The position numbers and the translations under genes were made by a program. From Thermoplasmatota archaeon (GTDB lineage: Archaea > Thermoplasmatota > E2 > DHVEG-1), in assembly GCA_030619765.1 (NCBI GenBank), contig JAUXAU010000013.1, positions 1 through 48,537 of the forward strand: a DNA stretch of 48,537 nt, written 5' to 3'. Numbering within the stretch: the first letter of the stretch is position 1; the number at the start of each line of letters is the position of its first letter. Shown here piece by piece: positions 16,739-25,018 of the stretch. The notes beneath the pieces are model-generated. The model ran no database searches. It had not been told where the DNA came from and was given only the letters and a program-made list of their open reading frames with translations.

Positions 16739-18925
16739 TTAGATATCTAGAAGTCCACCAATAATTGGTCTGGAGGCAAGTATCTGTTCCAATAATGGAA
16801 AACGCTCTAAGATTCTTTCTAGAATCTCTAGTAGAATTGAGTTGAAGAAAGCTTTGTTTCTTGGCATCGAGACGTCTAATGGATCTGACCATTCGCTAAT
16901 TTTGCCATGGTCATCCCTTGCAACTACCTTTACTGTGTATGTTCCTTGACTTGTCCATGTTTTTTTCGCAGAACCTGTTTGTCCACTGTTATATGGTCCA
17001 ACCCAGCCACTGGTTGTGTCATCACCCCAGTCAAACATGTAGTACACATCATCTCCATCTGGATCAGTTGTAGACGTAGTATAGGTATGCTCTTGTCCAG
17101 TTGCCCCTGATGTAGGACCGTCTGGTTTATCTGGTTTAGCAGGTGGATTTGATTCCTCTCCAATTGCAAGTGTTGGATCTCCAAATGGCTCCCATTCTTC
17201 AACCGTCTTATAATCATATTTATCCGGATTTGTGGGTATATAACTGTTGAGAGATTTGGCCCACATTTCTCCAAAAGTTAGTGCGCCTTCGTCTCTGTAT
17301 GCTTCAAATGTGGTCTTCGAGATTTTATCAATGCAAACAGTATATTGACCGCCTGCTGAATATCCAAATCCTGTTGCTCCGATTGATGCAATACCGCCAC
17401 CGTTTGAATTTGTGATAAATTTCCAATTGAAACAGTCGGAATCTGAATTGAATTTACTTGTGCTGCAAGCACTAATAACTACAATTGGCAGTTTATTTCC
17501 ATTTGAAAGACTGGAGACATGTGGTGAATTATAATATCCTTGTATGGGAGTTGGAAGCCATGAATGTTGCTGATATGGATGAGTGGCCCAGGCTGAAGGA
17601 TTTCCATGACCTGAGAAGAAAAGGAAACCGCTACCAGTATTAATTGCATTACTAATTTTTTGTGCCCCAGTTGGGGCGACTCCACTTAAATCACCCTCTG
17701 AAACCCAGAGTTTATCATGGACAAAACCGTCCATAATGTCTATTATTTGTTGGTTATGATACTCACCTTCATATATACCCTGAGTATCATCGGGCCATGT
17801 ATCCCCACCAACTACGATGAGATCGGTAAACCAACCCTGTGTATAGGCCTCATTATTTTCATAAGTTTTAATTTTATTGACAGCAGTTGTTACTTCATTT
17901 CCGTTGACACATGCAAGTCTACCAAGATAAACATCTGGATAAAGATCTACATCATCGGTTTCACCATTCCAATTATATTCTCCGAAGATATCGTTCCCAT
18001 TAGAATCCCAACTACAAAAATTAGTTGTCCCATCATAGTAGATATCTGCATAATACAAATCGCTTACGAAAACTTCTGGTTCAGGAGGATCGTCACTAAT
18101 AAAAACGTGGGTTTCTCTTGTTGGGAATTTTATACTACCGCCCACTAAAAGCACAGAGCTTGTTCCCCATGTTTCAATTGCGTTTTTAATGAAGTATTTG
18201 ATCTTCTCTTGATTATCACGTCCTTGTACTGGAAAATGAACGCCATTGTAAATATCAGTCAGACTTACAAAAATCGTTGATATACCTCTATTGATTTTAT
18301 GTGTAACAAGTGATGCTAGTTCATCACTAAATTCCGAAGGACCAAGGATGACAAAGTTGTATGTATCGCCAAAAATTACAGGTTGTTCTGGTTCTTTGTA
18401 TTGTATGTCGATCTCAATGTTTTCTGCCCATTCTATTATATTTTCTGATGAGTGATATTGTACAGGGAACGTCTCTACTTTTACAAAAACATTTATTTCG
18501 TTTTCGTGTATTCCTGTTCCAACATCATAGTCATACCAGACATTCATAGCCACAGGATTTACGTTGCTTTGAACTTTTTCGTTTAAAGCTGTTTGACCAA
18601 TAGCTCTGGGAGCTGGTGCAATCATTAATTCTTTAGTTACTCTTAGTGTGTGTATGTTTTTTGGAGTACATTGTACGCTTATAATTTCAGTTCCAAGTGG
18701 GAACATAAATGTTTCTATGCGCGTTGGTACTATATAATGATCCTTTTTCATTAATACCGAATTCGTTCCCTCTAAATCCAGCGTTATATAATTATCCTTT
18801 TCTTCTACTAATAGGTTTGAAAAGGACAACGGTACTTTTTTAAGGTCTCTTTCAGGGGTAGCAACAGCCCCGAGTCCACTTATAAGTAAGACTCCTACTA
18901 TCAATATGGGTATAAACTTATTCAT
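16739..18925 (-). CDS. Secreted gingipain-like C25 peptidase with PKD domain, paralog 2
   Basis: Encodes 728 residues. Same plan as peptidase 1: signal peptide ~1-23 (differing by one residue), C25 domain with His440 in FFSGHGNPSAW and Cys487 in ISACSTSKFN, PFGDPTLAIGEE junction, a PKD-type domain and the MPRNK...LLEILERILERFPLL tail. The catalytic middle has diverged clearly from paralog 1, whereas the signal peptide and the last ~135 residues are almost unchanged, in DNA as well as protein. This suggests different substrate ranges with a shared export and attachment route. ATG 18925 begins the signal peptide. Confidence 0.85.
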   Translation of the reverse strand: MNKFIPILIVGVLLISGLGAVATPERDLKKVPLSFSNLLVEEKDNYITLDLEGTNSVLMKKDHYIVPTRIETFMFPLGTEIISVQCTPKNIHTLRVTKELMIAPAPRAIGQTALNEKVQSNVNPVAMNVWYDYDVGTGIHENEINVFVKVETFPVQYHSSENIIEWAENIEIDIQYKEPEQPVIFGDTYNFVILGPSEFSDELASLVTHKINRGISTIFVSLTDIYNGVHFPVQGRDNQEKIKYFIKNAIETWGTSSVLLVGGSIKFPTRETHVFISDDPPEPEVFVSDLYYADIYYDGTTNFCSWDSNGNDIFGEYNWNGETDDVDLYPDVYLGRLACVNGNEVTTAVNKIKTYENNEAYTQGWFTDLIVVGGDTWPDDTQGIYEGEYHNQQIIDIMDGFVHDKLWVSEGDLSGVAPTGAQKISNAINTGSGFLFFSGHGNPSAWATHPYQQHSWLPTPIQGYYNSPHVSSLSNGNKLPIVVISACSTSKFNSDSDCFNWKFITNSNGGGIASIGATGFGYSAGGQYTVCIDKISKTTFEAYRDEGALTFGEMWAKSLNSYIPTNPDKYDYKTVEEWEPFGDPTLAIGEESNPPAKPDKPDGPTSGATGQEHTYTTSTTDPDGDDVYYMFDWGDDTTSGWVGPYNSGQTGSAKKTWTSQGTYTVKVVARDDHGKISEWSDPLDVSMPRNKAFFNSILLEILERILERFPLLEQILASRPIIGGLLDI

Positions 18926-19008
18926 ATTTTTCCCATAGAATAATTGTACAAGTATCTATTTAAATTTATCGATTGATTAATTAATGAGGTTTTAAGTATC
19001 ATTAATAG

Positions 19009-19341
19009 TTAAAAATTTAACATATGTTTTTTAACAAGAGAACGAATCGTACCAGAAGTAGCAATAGTTTCTATCTCTACCTTTTTCGATTGAATTTTTT
19101 TTATTGATTGCAAAAGCATTATTGCGTTTTCCTTTTCTAAATGATTGCATTTTAGTATACCAGCAGTTCCATCAAATCTAATAAGCCTTATACCCATTTC
19201 TTTACAATCTTTATTAAAAATATATTTACATTGTCTTTGAATTTCTCTTAACATTTCTGATTTGTTAAGATTTTTATTTAAAGTTTTTACAACAAAGCCT
19301 ATGTATCTCTGACGTCTATTGTCTTTTACTATAGTGTACAC
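19009..19341 (-). CDS. rnp2: RNase P protein component 2 (Pop5 family)
   Basis: Encodes 110 residues. It is a subunit of archaeal RNase P that helps the catalytic RNA remove 5-prime leaders from pre-tRNA, pairing with Rnp3 (Rpp30). Family features are RYIGFVVKTLN near the start, RLIRFDGTAGILKCNH in the middle and ATSGTIRSLVKKH at the end, the usual Pop5 layout. GTG 19341 is taken as start. It overlaps a GAGGTG sequence, and no later ATG fits before the conserved first strand. It lies 33 bases after pcn on the same strand, so the two form an operon. Confidence 0.9.
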   Translation of the reverse strand: MYTIVKDNRRQRYIGFVVKTLNKNLNKSEMLREIQRQCKYIFNKDCKEMGIRLIRFDGTAGILKCNHLEKENAIMLLQSIKKIQSKKVEIETIATSGTIRSLVKKHMLNF

Positions 19342-19374
19342 CTCAAAAAAACGAAAAAATTGGAATTAAAACGA

Positions 19375-20112
19375 TTACTCTGATTCAATGCGAGGTGCAA
19401 GTAAATAGGTAACATGTCCCTTTTTCTCTGCGATGTCGAAATCTACCCGTATCGGGTTATCATTACCCATAGAAATTGTTATTGGATCCTCACCTTTAAC
19501 AGGCTTAATCATATTGCTAAAGTAATCTATAGAAAACAGACTCTTGAATTTGCCGGGTGAATTTAACTTAACTAACAAATCTTTGGGAAGTTTAAGATTT
19601 ACAGTATCGGTATCCCCTTCCGCAAATAATTCAAACGAATCTTTATCGATATTTAATGCTAGATGATCTGAAACTGCTTCAGAAGCTCGCACCCCTTTAC
19701 TTAATTCAGATGCTTTTACAACTGCTGTTGCCGGCAAATCTAAATTTGGAACTTTTGAATCAGGCATTCCTGCAGTATCAATAAGCCCCATTTTTCTGAC
19801 AAGATTGCCGATCTTAACAATAAGACGGTTTGATTTTTCATCATATTCCAAAGAAACAATATCTCCTGAATTAGCGAGTCTCATTATCCCACTTAATTTG
19901 TCCAAATCAATTCCTAGTTCCATTTCGTCTGATTTATAATCTTCGAAAGCTGTTTTTTTGATCTCTAAGTCTACCATGGCCACATGTGCTGGATCAACAG
20001 CCCTTAAAGATATTCCCTTAGATGTAATATTAAATTTTGCTTCGTTAACTAATGGAGATGTTACATCAATTATTCCTTTTAAGATATCTGATTTTACCTT
20101 AGCATTGAACAT
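19375..20112 (-). CDS. pcn: DNA polymerase sliding clamp PCNA
   Basis: Encodes 245 residues, the usual length. It forms a trimeric ring that tethers DNA polymerases, FEN1 and ligase. The first strand block MFNAKVKSDILKGIIDVTS, SLRAVDPAHVAMVDLEI, the interdomain connector (~115-130) and the C-terminal TYLLAPRIESE are all recognisable. GGGGGAG lies a few bases before ATG 20112, and a TATA box (TATATATAC on minus, ~20160-20168) is further upstream. It heads the pcn-rnp2 unit. Confidence 0.96.
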   Translation of the reverse strand: MFNAKVKSDILKGIIDVTSPLVNEAKFNITSKGISLRAVDPAHVAMVDLEIKKTAFEDYKSDEMELGIDLDKLSGIMRLANSGDIVSLEYDEKSNRLIVKIGNLVRKMGLIDTAGMPDSKVPNLDLPATAVVKASELSKGVRASEAVSDHLALNIDKDSFELFAEGDTDTVNLKLPKDLLVKLNSPGKFKSLFSIDYFSNMIKPVKGEDPITISMGNDNPIRVDFDIAEKKGHVTYLLAPRIESE

Positions 20113-20308
20113 ATGTTATTCTCCCCCGAATACAATCTGATCATTGAATGAATGCAAATTGTATATATAATGATGACGGTATTTTTTATTTTTTAATTAT
20201 ATTACAGTAAAAGAGAAGACTTAATTATAAAACATTTCTAACTATAACTATAATTTATTTAAAAATACGTACTTGCTTTATATTAAATAAAAAGAGATGT
20301 AGTGTGGT

Positions 20309-20998
20309 TTATTGATTCCACACGTTGAAAGGAGAGAAATCAAAGCCTCTCACAACCGCAGCACGTCCCAACATAAACGTATACGTTTTATCAGTCAGAG
20401 TGCTGTGTCTGTAGATATAGATTCCAGCAAAGTTTCTCATGCAGCCGAATTGTCGTCCAGTGAGGGATTTGATGCTGAATGGATAGGGATCTACAATAAG
20501 TGTTCTGCTGTTTATAAGCAGATTTCCTCTGCCTTTATAATACCATGTCGTAATCGGGAGAAAGAGTGTGATTTTGTTTTGTTTAAATGGATTAAATTTA
20601 GGCCCAAATCCCCAGCTCATGATAAAGGCATTTTTTCTCAGTGGGCGGAGCTGGTTGAGATTGTGATTCAGCTTAAGTACCTTTTCGATTAACCCCAATA
20701 ATAATGTGAGGAATGGGAATCGCCCCCAGTCAAACTTGAAGCTTCTGATGGTATCCAAGAGTTGACCGTAATTATTTGCCGATTGCATTTTCTCCATTAA
20801 TTGTGCCAGTAGCCCATCGATTTCCTTGAGTTCATCCATGGATAGTTTAAAATTTTGCATGGAAATTTTTCCATCTTCACCAACTACCCCTAGCTCGAGT
20901 TTGTCTTTTAAGCTAACTTTTGCAGTTGCAGGGCTAAATGATAGCCCAACAAAGAGAAGTATTATTCCTACAGCAAGTAATGGTTTAATTTTTGACAT
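20309..20998 (-). CDS. Secreted protein of a local tandem family, copy 1
   Basis: Encodes 229 residues. A signal peptide covers ~1-26 (LLAVGIILLFVGLSFSPATA). The mature part has a helical N-terminal half with FPFLTLLLGLIEKVLKL, and a beta-rich C-terminal half with SWGFGPKFNPFKQNKITLF, YYKGRGNLLINSRTLIVDP and GIYIYRHSTLTDKTY. It differs at about ten positions from copy 2 at 21201-21890. No enzymatic motif or cysteine pair suggests a catalyst, so the family is unknown to me. It is probably an exported, possibly cell-surface, beta-sandwich protein. Confidence 0.75.
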   Translation of the reverse strand: MSKIKPLLAVGIILLFVGLSFSPATAKVSLKDKLELGVVGEDGKISMQNFKLSMDELKEIDGLLAQLMEKMQSANNYGQLLDTIRSFKFDWGRFPFLTLLLGLIEKVLKLNHNLNQLRPLRKNAFIMSWGFGPKFNPFKQNKITLFLPITTWYYKGRGNLLINSRTLIVDPYPFSIKSLTGRQFGCMRNFAGIYIYRHSTLTDKTYTFMLGRAAVVRGFDFSPFNVWNQ

Positions 20999-21200
20999 TT
21001 TTTATTCCCTCATTGTAAATATATTTTCTAATTTCTCTGTAATGTATATTATTCTGAATATTTATATAATTTTCTATAATGCTTTAAAAATAAACATTAT
21101 CGATAATAGCTCACTGTTGGCCCACTGATAAAGATATCAACATAATAAAAAAATTAACTATAAAATGTAAAGAGAAAATCGGGGAGTGAGTAGCTGTTGT

Positions 21201-21890
21201 TTATTGATTCCACACGTTGAAAGGAGAGAGATCAAAGCCTCTCACAACCGCAGCACGTCCCAACATAAACGTATAAGTTTTATCAGTCAGAGTGCTGTGT
21301 CTGTAGATATAGATTCCAGCAAAGTTTCTCATGCAGCCGAATTGTCGTCCAGTGAGGGATTTGATGCTGAACGGAAAGGGATCTACAATAAGTGTTCTGC
21401 TGTTTATAAGCAGATTTCCTCTGCCTTTATAATACCATGTCGTAATCGGGAGAAAGAGTGTGATTTTGTTTTGTTTAAATGGATTAAATTTAGGTCCAAA
21501 TCCCCAGCTCATGATAAAGACATCCTTTCTAAGTGGGCGGAGTTGGTTGAGGTTATGATTCAGCTTAAGTACCTTTTCGATTAACCCCAATAATAATGTG
21601 AGGAATGGGAATCGCCCCCACTCAAACTTGAAGTTTCTGACGGTATCCAAGAGTTGACCGTAATTAGTTGCCGATTGCATTTTTTCTATTAATTGTGCCA
21701 GTAACCCATCGATTTCCTTGAGTTCATCTATGGATAGTTTAAAATTTTGCATGGAAATTTTTCCATCTTCACCAACTACCCCTAACTCGAGTTTGTCTTT
21801 TAAGCTAACTTTTGCAGTTGCAGGGCTAAATGATAGCCCAACAAAGAGAAGTATTATTCCTACAGCAAGTAATGGTTTAATTTTTGACAT
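21201..21890 (-). CDS. Secreted protein of a local tandem family, copy 2
   Basis: Encodes 229 residues and is a near-identical partner of the gene 892 bases away (about ten amino-acid differences, most of them conservative). The similarity covers the whole coding region and the bases just past the stop, but upstream regions differ, so each copy has its own promoter. This fits a recent tandem duplication or gene conversion. Signal peptide and fold features are as in copy 1. Confidence 0.75.
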   Translation of the reverse strand: MSKIKPLLAVGIILLFVGLSFSPATAKVSLKDKLELGVVGEDGKISMQNFKLSIDELKEIDGLLAQLIEKMQSATNYGQLLDTVRNFKFEWGRFPFLTLLLGLIEKVLKLNHNLNQLRPLRKDVFIMSWGFGPKFNPFKQNKITLFLPITTWYYKGRGNLLINSRTLIVDPFPFSIKSLTGRQFGCMRNFAGIYIYRHSTLTDKTYTFMLGRAAVVRGFDLSPFNVWNQ

Positions 21891-22075
21891 TTTTATGCCC
21901 CCTTTAGTTTTGATGTTTTTTATTATAAATATTTGTTTTAATTATTTATAGTTTTAACTATATATATAATTTTTGTTTTCGATATAGTCGATAGACGATA
22001 TTTTTGTCTTAAATCTATCTGACGAAATAAAAACAATAAATCTTTTGATCAAAAATAGAAAATGTTGGAGAAGGT

Positions 22076-22087
22076 AAAAAAAAAAAA
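22076..22087 (-). terminator. T12 terminator of the third family member
   Basis: Twelve consecutive T on the minus strand lie a few bases after the stop of the 22092-22775 gene. Confidence 0.6.
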
Positions 22088-22091
22088 TAGA

Positions 22092-22775
22092 TTAGTTTGA
22101 AAAAGGAGATGTATCAAATGCTCTGATTCTGTTCGCACGCCCTATAAACAGGTTATATGAATTTCCCGTTAGTTTGCTCTCCCAATCAATGTGTAATCCT
22201 CTGAAACCTGTCATTACTCCTATCTGTGATCCAATTACTCGCTGTTTTATGCCAAAAGGATGTCTCTCTACGATCAATGTTCTCCCTTTGAATATTTTTG
22301 ATTTACCTGAATAACGCCAGAACTCAAATCCCTGTTTGAACAGTCTTATTTCATTTTCTTTGCGTGGGTTCCATCTGTTGTAGGTTCCATAGCTAAATAC
22401 AAAATAATATTTAGAACTATCTTTTAATATCCCTAAATTAAATCTTTCAAGTAAGGCATTTATGTTTTTACCGAAATAATAGTCTCTTTCTTTAGTCACC
22501 CAAGAAATTATTTTATCCAGAATAACTTTTAAAATTGGGAAAGTCTCAAAATCTTTATTTTTGAAAAGATCTCTGACAAGTTCTAAAAATTCCTGATAAT
22601 TATGTGCATTACATGCCGCTAATTCGATTTCATCAAACAATCTACCGACTGCATTGGATTCTTGTACACACAATCCAATTTTTTTAGATGTAACATTTGC
22701 AGAAGCTGGAGTCATGGATAATGCTAAAAATAGAAACGTTACTCCTACCGCAAGTATTGCTTTGTTTTTTAACAT
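22092..22775 (-). CDS. Secreted protein, diverged third member of the tandem family
   Basis: Encodes 227 residues with a signal peptide (~1-26, AILAVGVTFLFLALSMTPASA). It shares architecture with copies 1 and 2: signal peptide, a helical part with FPILKVILDKIISW, then FSYGTYNRWNPRKENEIRLF, FKGRTLIVERHPFGIK and GLHIDWESKLTGNSYNLFIGRANRIRAFD-type blocks that align with SWGFGPKFNPFKQNKITLF, NSRTLIVDPYPFSIK and GIYIYRHSTLTDKTY. Overall identity is low, so this is an older duplicate. GAGGTCGTTAAAA before ATG gives a good ribosome site. Function unknown. Confidence 0.72.
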   Translation of the reverse strand: MLKNKAILAVGVTFLFLALSMTPASANVTSKKIGLCVQESNAVGRLFDEIELAACNAHNYQEFLELVRDLFKNKDFETFPILKVILDKIISWVTKERDYYFGKNINALLERFNLGILKDSSKYYFVFSYGTYNRWNPRKENEIRLFKQGFEFWRYSGKSKIFKGRTLIVERHPFGIKQRVIGSQIGVMTGFRGLHIDWESKLTGNSYNLFIGRANRIRAFDTSPFSN

Positions 22776-22858
22776 TTTTAACGACCTCTTTAAGTTTTTC
22801 TCTTTTTACTATTGAGAATTGTTTTGTGTCATTTATATAATTTTCTATATTTATGTTA

Positions 22859-22888
22859 CCAATTAAAATATATCCAATTAAAATATAT
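22859..22888 (-). repeat. Tandem 15-base TATA-containing repeat
   Basis: CCAATTAAAATATAT occurs twice head to tail (22859-22873, 22874-22888). On minus, each copy reads ATATATTTTAATTGG, a BRE/TATA-like box, about 85-115 bases upstream of the 22775 gene. It may be a duplicated promoter or a regulator site. Confidence 0.5.
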
Positions 22889-22952
22889 TACAACAGTAGT
22901 ATCTAATTACAATATTCTTACCAAAACAGATACGAAGACAGCATTAAGATTT

Positions 22953-23252
22953 CTAATATGCTCTCCATCGATGTTCACATTTTGTACACGTAAAAATTCT
23001 TGTTTCAGGCTCGTCACTGCTTCTGGTTTGTCTGAGAACCCAAAAAGCCTCATTATGCCCACATTTCGGACACTCAACACGTGTTTTTGGGAGAATATCT
23101 ATTTTCTTCTCCAGTAGTACTGTTTCTTTTTCAATCTGTTTTTCTACAACTACAGCACTTCCTGCCCTCTTCTGCTCAAATTCGCATTTACCACAGACAA
23201 AAATATCGCCTTTTGGAAACATCAATGATTTACATTTTGGACAAAACACCAC
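22953..23252 (-). CDS. tfs: Transcription elongation factor TFS
   Basis: Encodes 99 residues. TFS rescues backtracked archaeal RNA polymerase by stimulating transcript cleavage, like TFIIS. The N-terminal zinc ribbon is FCPKCKSLMFPKG...CGKC. The C-terminal ribbon CPKCGHNEAFWVLRQTRSSD, then E, then FTCTKCEHRWR, shows the C-x2-C pairs. The acidic tip is SSDEPE; the second residue of the usual catalytic D-E pair is visible. Start GTG 23252 (or 23249) is chosen because AGAGGT lies 6 bases before it. The longer ATG at 23276 would precede this site. The start overlaps the end of the Nudix gene, so the pair is translationally coupled. Confidence 0.92.
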   Translation of the reverse strand: MVFCPKCKSLMFPKGDIFVCGKCEFEQKRAGSAVVVEKQIEKETVLLEKKIDILPKTRVECPKCGHNEAFWVLRQTRSSDEPETRIFTCTKCEHRWRAY

Positions 23253-23652
23253 GATAAAACCTCTGTAAAGCCTCATTAATTATTTTGCTATGATCAAATG
23301 ATAAGTCAGGTAATTTATTCACGTTAAAAAATTTTACATTAGAAGCATCATCACCTGCTACTAACTCGCCACCGATTATATCTAAGATATATACAATAGT
23401 TATAGTATGTCCTCTGGGATCTCTTTCTGGATCAGAATAAACTCCTGCAAGTTGATTTATCTTCGTTTTCAAACCAGTTTCCTCCAATACTTCCCTAATT
23501 ACTGTATCTTCTGTTTTTTCCCTGTATTCTACAAAACCACCAGGTAAAGCCCATTTTCCCTTAAATGGCTGATTTTTCCTTTGAATAAGAAGAATTTGGT
23601 GATTTTTTATTAGAATTCCATCGACGGTAATGCTTGGATTCTTATACTTCAT
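23230..23652 (-). CDS. Nudix hydrolase
   Basis: Encodes 140 residues from ATG 23652. The Nudix box is plain: GGFVEYREKTEDTVIREVLEETGL, where G, E, the REVLEETG core and spacing all match GX5EX7REUXEEXGU. It hydrolyses nucleoside diphosphates linked to another group, perhaps ADP-ribose or oxidised nucleotides; the substrate cannot be read from the sequence. On minus a TATA box at ~23674-23682 lies 26 bases before ATG 23652, so the message is leaderless and the in-frame ATG at 23685, which lies in the promoter, is not the start. It overlaps tfs by 23 bases. Confidence 0.9.
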   Translation of the reverse strand: MKYKNPSITVDGILIKNHQILLIQRKNQPFKGKWALPGGFVEYREKTEDTVIREVLEETGLKTKINQLAGVYSDPERDPRGHTITIVYILDIIGGELVAGDDASNVKFFNVNKLPDLSFDHSKIINEALQRFYRGVLSKM

Positions 23653-23673
23653 TGAACTAAGAAATAGTCTATC

Positions 23674-23682
23674 TATATAAAA
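23674..23682 (-). promoter_or_regulatory. TATA box of the Nudix-tfs operon
   Basis: On minus, TTTTATATAG has its centre about 26 bases before ATG 23652. It decides the start of the Nudix gene and probably drives tfs too. Confidence 0.6.
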
Positions 23683-23757
23683 CATTTGTACTAACCAGAA
23701 TTTATTAAATCAAAATTAGAATAGTATTTTGAATCTAGGTTTTAGTTTCAATGCTGG

Positions 23758-23868
23758 CTACTTTAAAAAATCATTCCAAAAGTTAGGTAATTCCTTTCCA
23801 AGTTCTTTTGCCCATAACTCAAAGAATTTGTCATCCTCAATATTTCGTATCCCTTCCAATTTGAACAT
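23758..23868 (-). CDS. Possible 36-residue protein
   Basis: ATG 23868 opens MFKLEGIRNIEDDKFFELWA plus 16 further residues ending in DFLK. GAGGAGATA lies 5 bases before the ATG, a strong ribosome site. The peptide is amphipathic and aromatic-rich (FW, FWNDFL), which looks more protein-like than a chance frame. It follows a decayed frame at 23843-24000 on the same strand and could be the second gene of a former small operon or the tail of a broken gene. No family is recognised. Confidence 0.4.
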   Translation of the reverse strand: MFKLEGIRNIEDDKFFELWAKELGKELPNFWNDFLK

Positions 23869-24019
23869 TTTTTATCTCCTCGTTTATTCTGTCATACATG
23901 GCAGGGTCTTTGTAAAAGGGAATTGCTTTTTAATCGAGCGAGCGTATTCTCTAATTTGCATCCCATATTTTCTTAGTAGTTGTTTTTCCCTAGCCGTAGG
24001 TTAAGTAACCAAAAAACAT
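23843..24019 (-). pseudogene. Decayed small reading frame
   Basis: On minus, PTAREKQLLRKYGMQIREYA and following residues (frame 24000-23884) read like protein, then end abruptly. In the next frame the text continues as PFYKDPAMYDRINEEIKN. Joining them needs a one-base shift near the TTTT at about 23923-23926. A TATA-like GATATATAAAATG near 24019 precedes it, but the ATG there meets a stop after nine codons. It is most likely a broken gene. Confidence 0.3.
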
Positions 24020-24276
24020 TTTATATATCTTTTTTGCAGATGCATAATCTGGTATATATGTAGATATGATTTTTATGTTCGTTAAAAATTTGATTTGCCA
24101 AATCTTAAAAATTTTAAAGATTTAAATGATATAATTTTATAACAAAGTTGGGATCAGATGCAATTTGCGAAATAGGAGGGAGATAACAGAAGGATCAGTA
24201 TATGCATAATATCATCAATTGTTCTGCTTTTACTCATTTTAAATGTCACAGGCGCCCCATAGTTAATTTAATAATA
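24020..24276. other. Intergenic region with an unexplained plus-strand promoter
   Basis: No convincing gene. On plus, GATATAATTTTATAAC (~24128-24143) is a strong TATA-like stretch, followed by GGGATCAG, ATG with a five-codon frame at 24158, and GGAGGGAGATAACAGAAGG. The next ATG (24202) opens a frame that runs antisense into mobB and does not look like protein. A short regulatory transcript is possible, but no stem comparable to the RNA candidates was found. Confidence 0.3.
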
Positions 24277-24873
24277 TTAGTTTTTGAAGCTGATTTCTAC
24301 TTCGTCAATTTTATCGACGCCTTTTAACGATTTTAGCATGCCAAGAATACCATTTTTAATGATATCTGCAGGAAACTCCGAAAGAGGCACGACTTTCTTA
24401 TTTACCCTCACGCTGATATCCTGATTATCAAAAACTGTTTTTTTATCAATCTCTTTTTTTATTAACTTGAAAATCTCTTCAAAATTATTTTGATAATAAC
24501 CAATTGTATTATCTCTTTCTTCTATATCTCCCAATCTTATTTTGGGAATGCTAGAATCACGGGCACCTTCAACGATGATGGCATCATAGCATCCCATCTC
24601 TGAAATGTTTTGAATGATATCATCGATTTCCATATTTTCTTTAACAATAAAATCAGTTTCATGGGATGAGGACAAAACAACGAGCCTGGCTCCTGCTTGA
24701 CCATGCCTCCAGGTATCTTTACCCTTTTTGTCAATGTCTATTTTCTTGTCAGTCTTTTTAATTGTTGCTACTTTGTATCCCTCGTTGGTGAGTTTTTCAA
24801 TTATTTTTACAATGAGTGTGGTTTTTCCTGTATTTGATCTGCCATAAAATCCAAAAATTGCGGGCTGAGACAT
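24277..24873 (-). CDS. mobB: Molybdopterin-guanine dinucleotide biosynthesis adapter MobB
   Basis: Encodes 198 residues. MobB is a GTP-binding adapter thought to help attach a nucleotide to molybdopterin or insert the finished cofactor. The P-loop GRSNTGKTTLI lies at ~11-21, followed by VATIKKTDK and DTWRHGQAGA, which are typical MobB blocks, and VEGARD near 120. A TATA box on minus (~24898-24903) sits about 26-30 bases before ATG 24873, so the message is leaderless. The cofactor link fits the nearby aldehyde:ferredoxin oxidoreductase, which uses a tungsten- or molybdenum-pterin. No other cofactor gene is in the window. Confidence 0.88.
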   Translation of the reverse strand: MSQPAIFGFYGRSNTGKTTLIVKIIEKLTNEGYKVATIKKTDKKIDIDKKGKDTWRHGQAGARLVVLSSSHETDFIVKENMEIDDIIQNISEMGCYDAIIVEGARDSSIPKIRLGDIEERDNTIGYYQNNFEEIFKLIKKEIDKKTVFDNQDISVRVNKKVVPLSEFPADIIKNGILGMLKSLKGVDKIDEVEISFKN

Positions 24874-25018
24874 GATACTCAGTAAGCATGAAAGTAGGTA
24901 TATGCTTTACGATGGAGAAAAAAATATCTCGGCTAGAGAATGATATCCAACTGTTAATAACATTAATTGAACTATAACAGAAAGTCAAATAGTATGATTT
25001 TATATTACTAGCTTTAAC

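Noticed and set aside
20280-22090. CRISPR-like or regular repeat array suggested by repeated text
   Set aside because: The repetition is simply the two near-identical secreted-protein genes; there are no spacers or short regular units.
23729-24004. 91-codon plus-strand frame
   Set aside because: It lies antisense to the small minus-strand frames, has no ribosome site or promoter, and its residue composition is that of a shadow frame.
24202-24327. Plus-strand frame starting MHNIINCSAF after GGAGGG and AAGGA
   Set aside because: It runs antisense into the 3-prime part of mobB, has random-looking composition, and its ribosome-site spacing is poor for GGAGGG. A short transcript cannot be excluded but no gene is supported.
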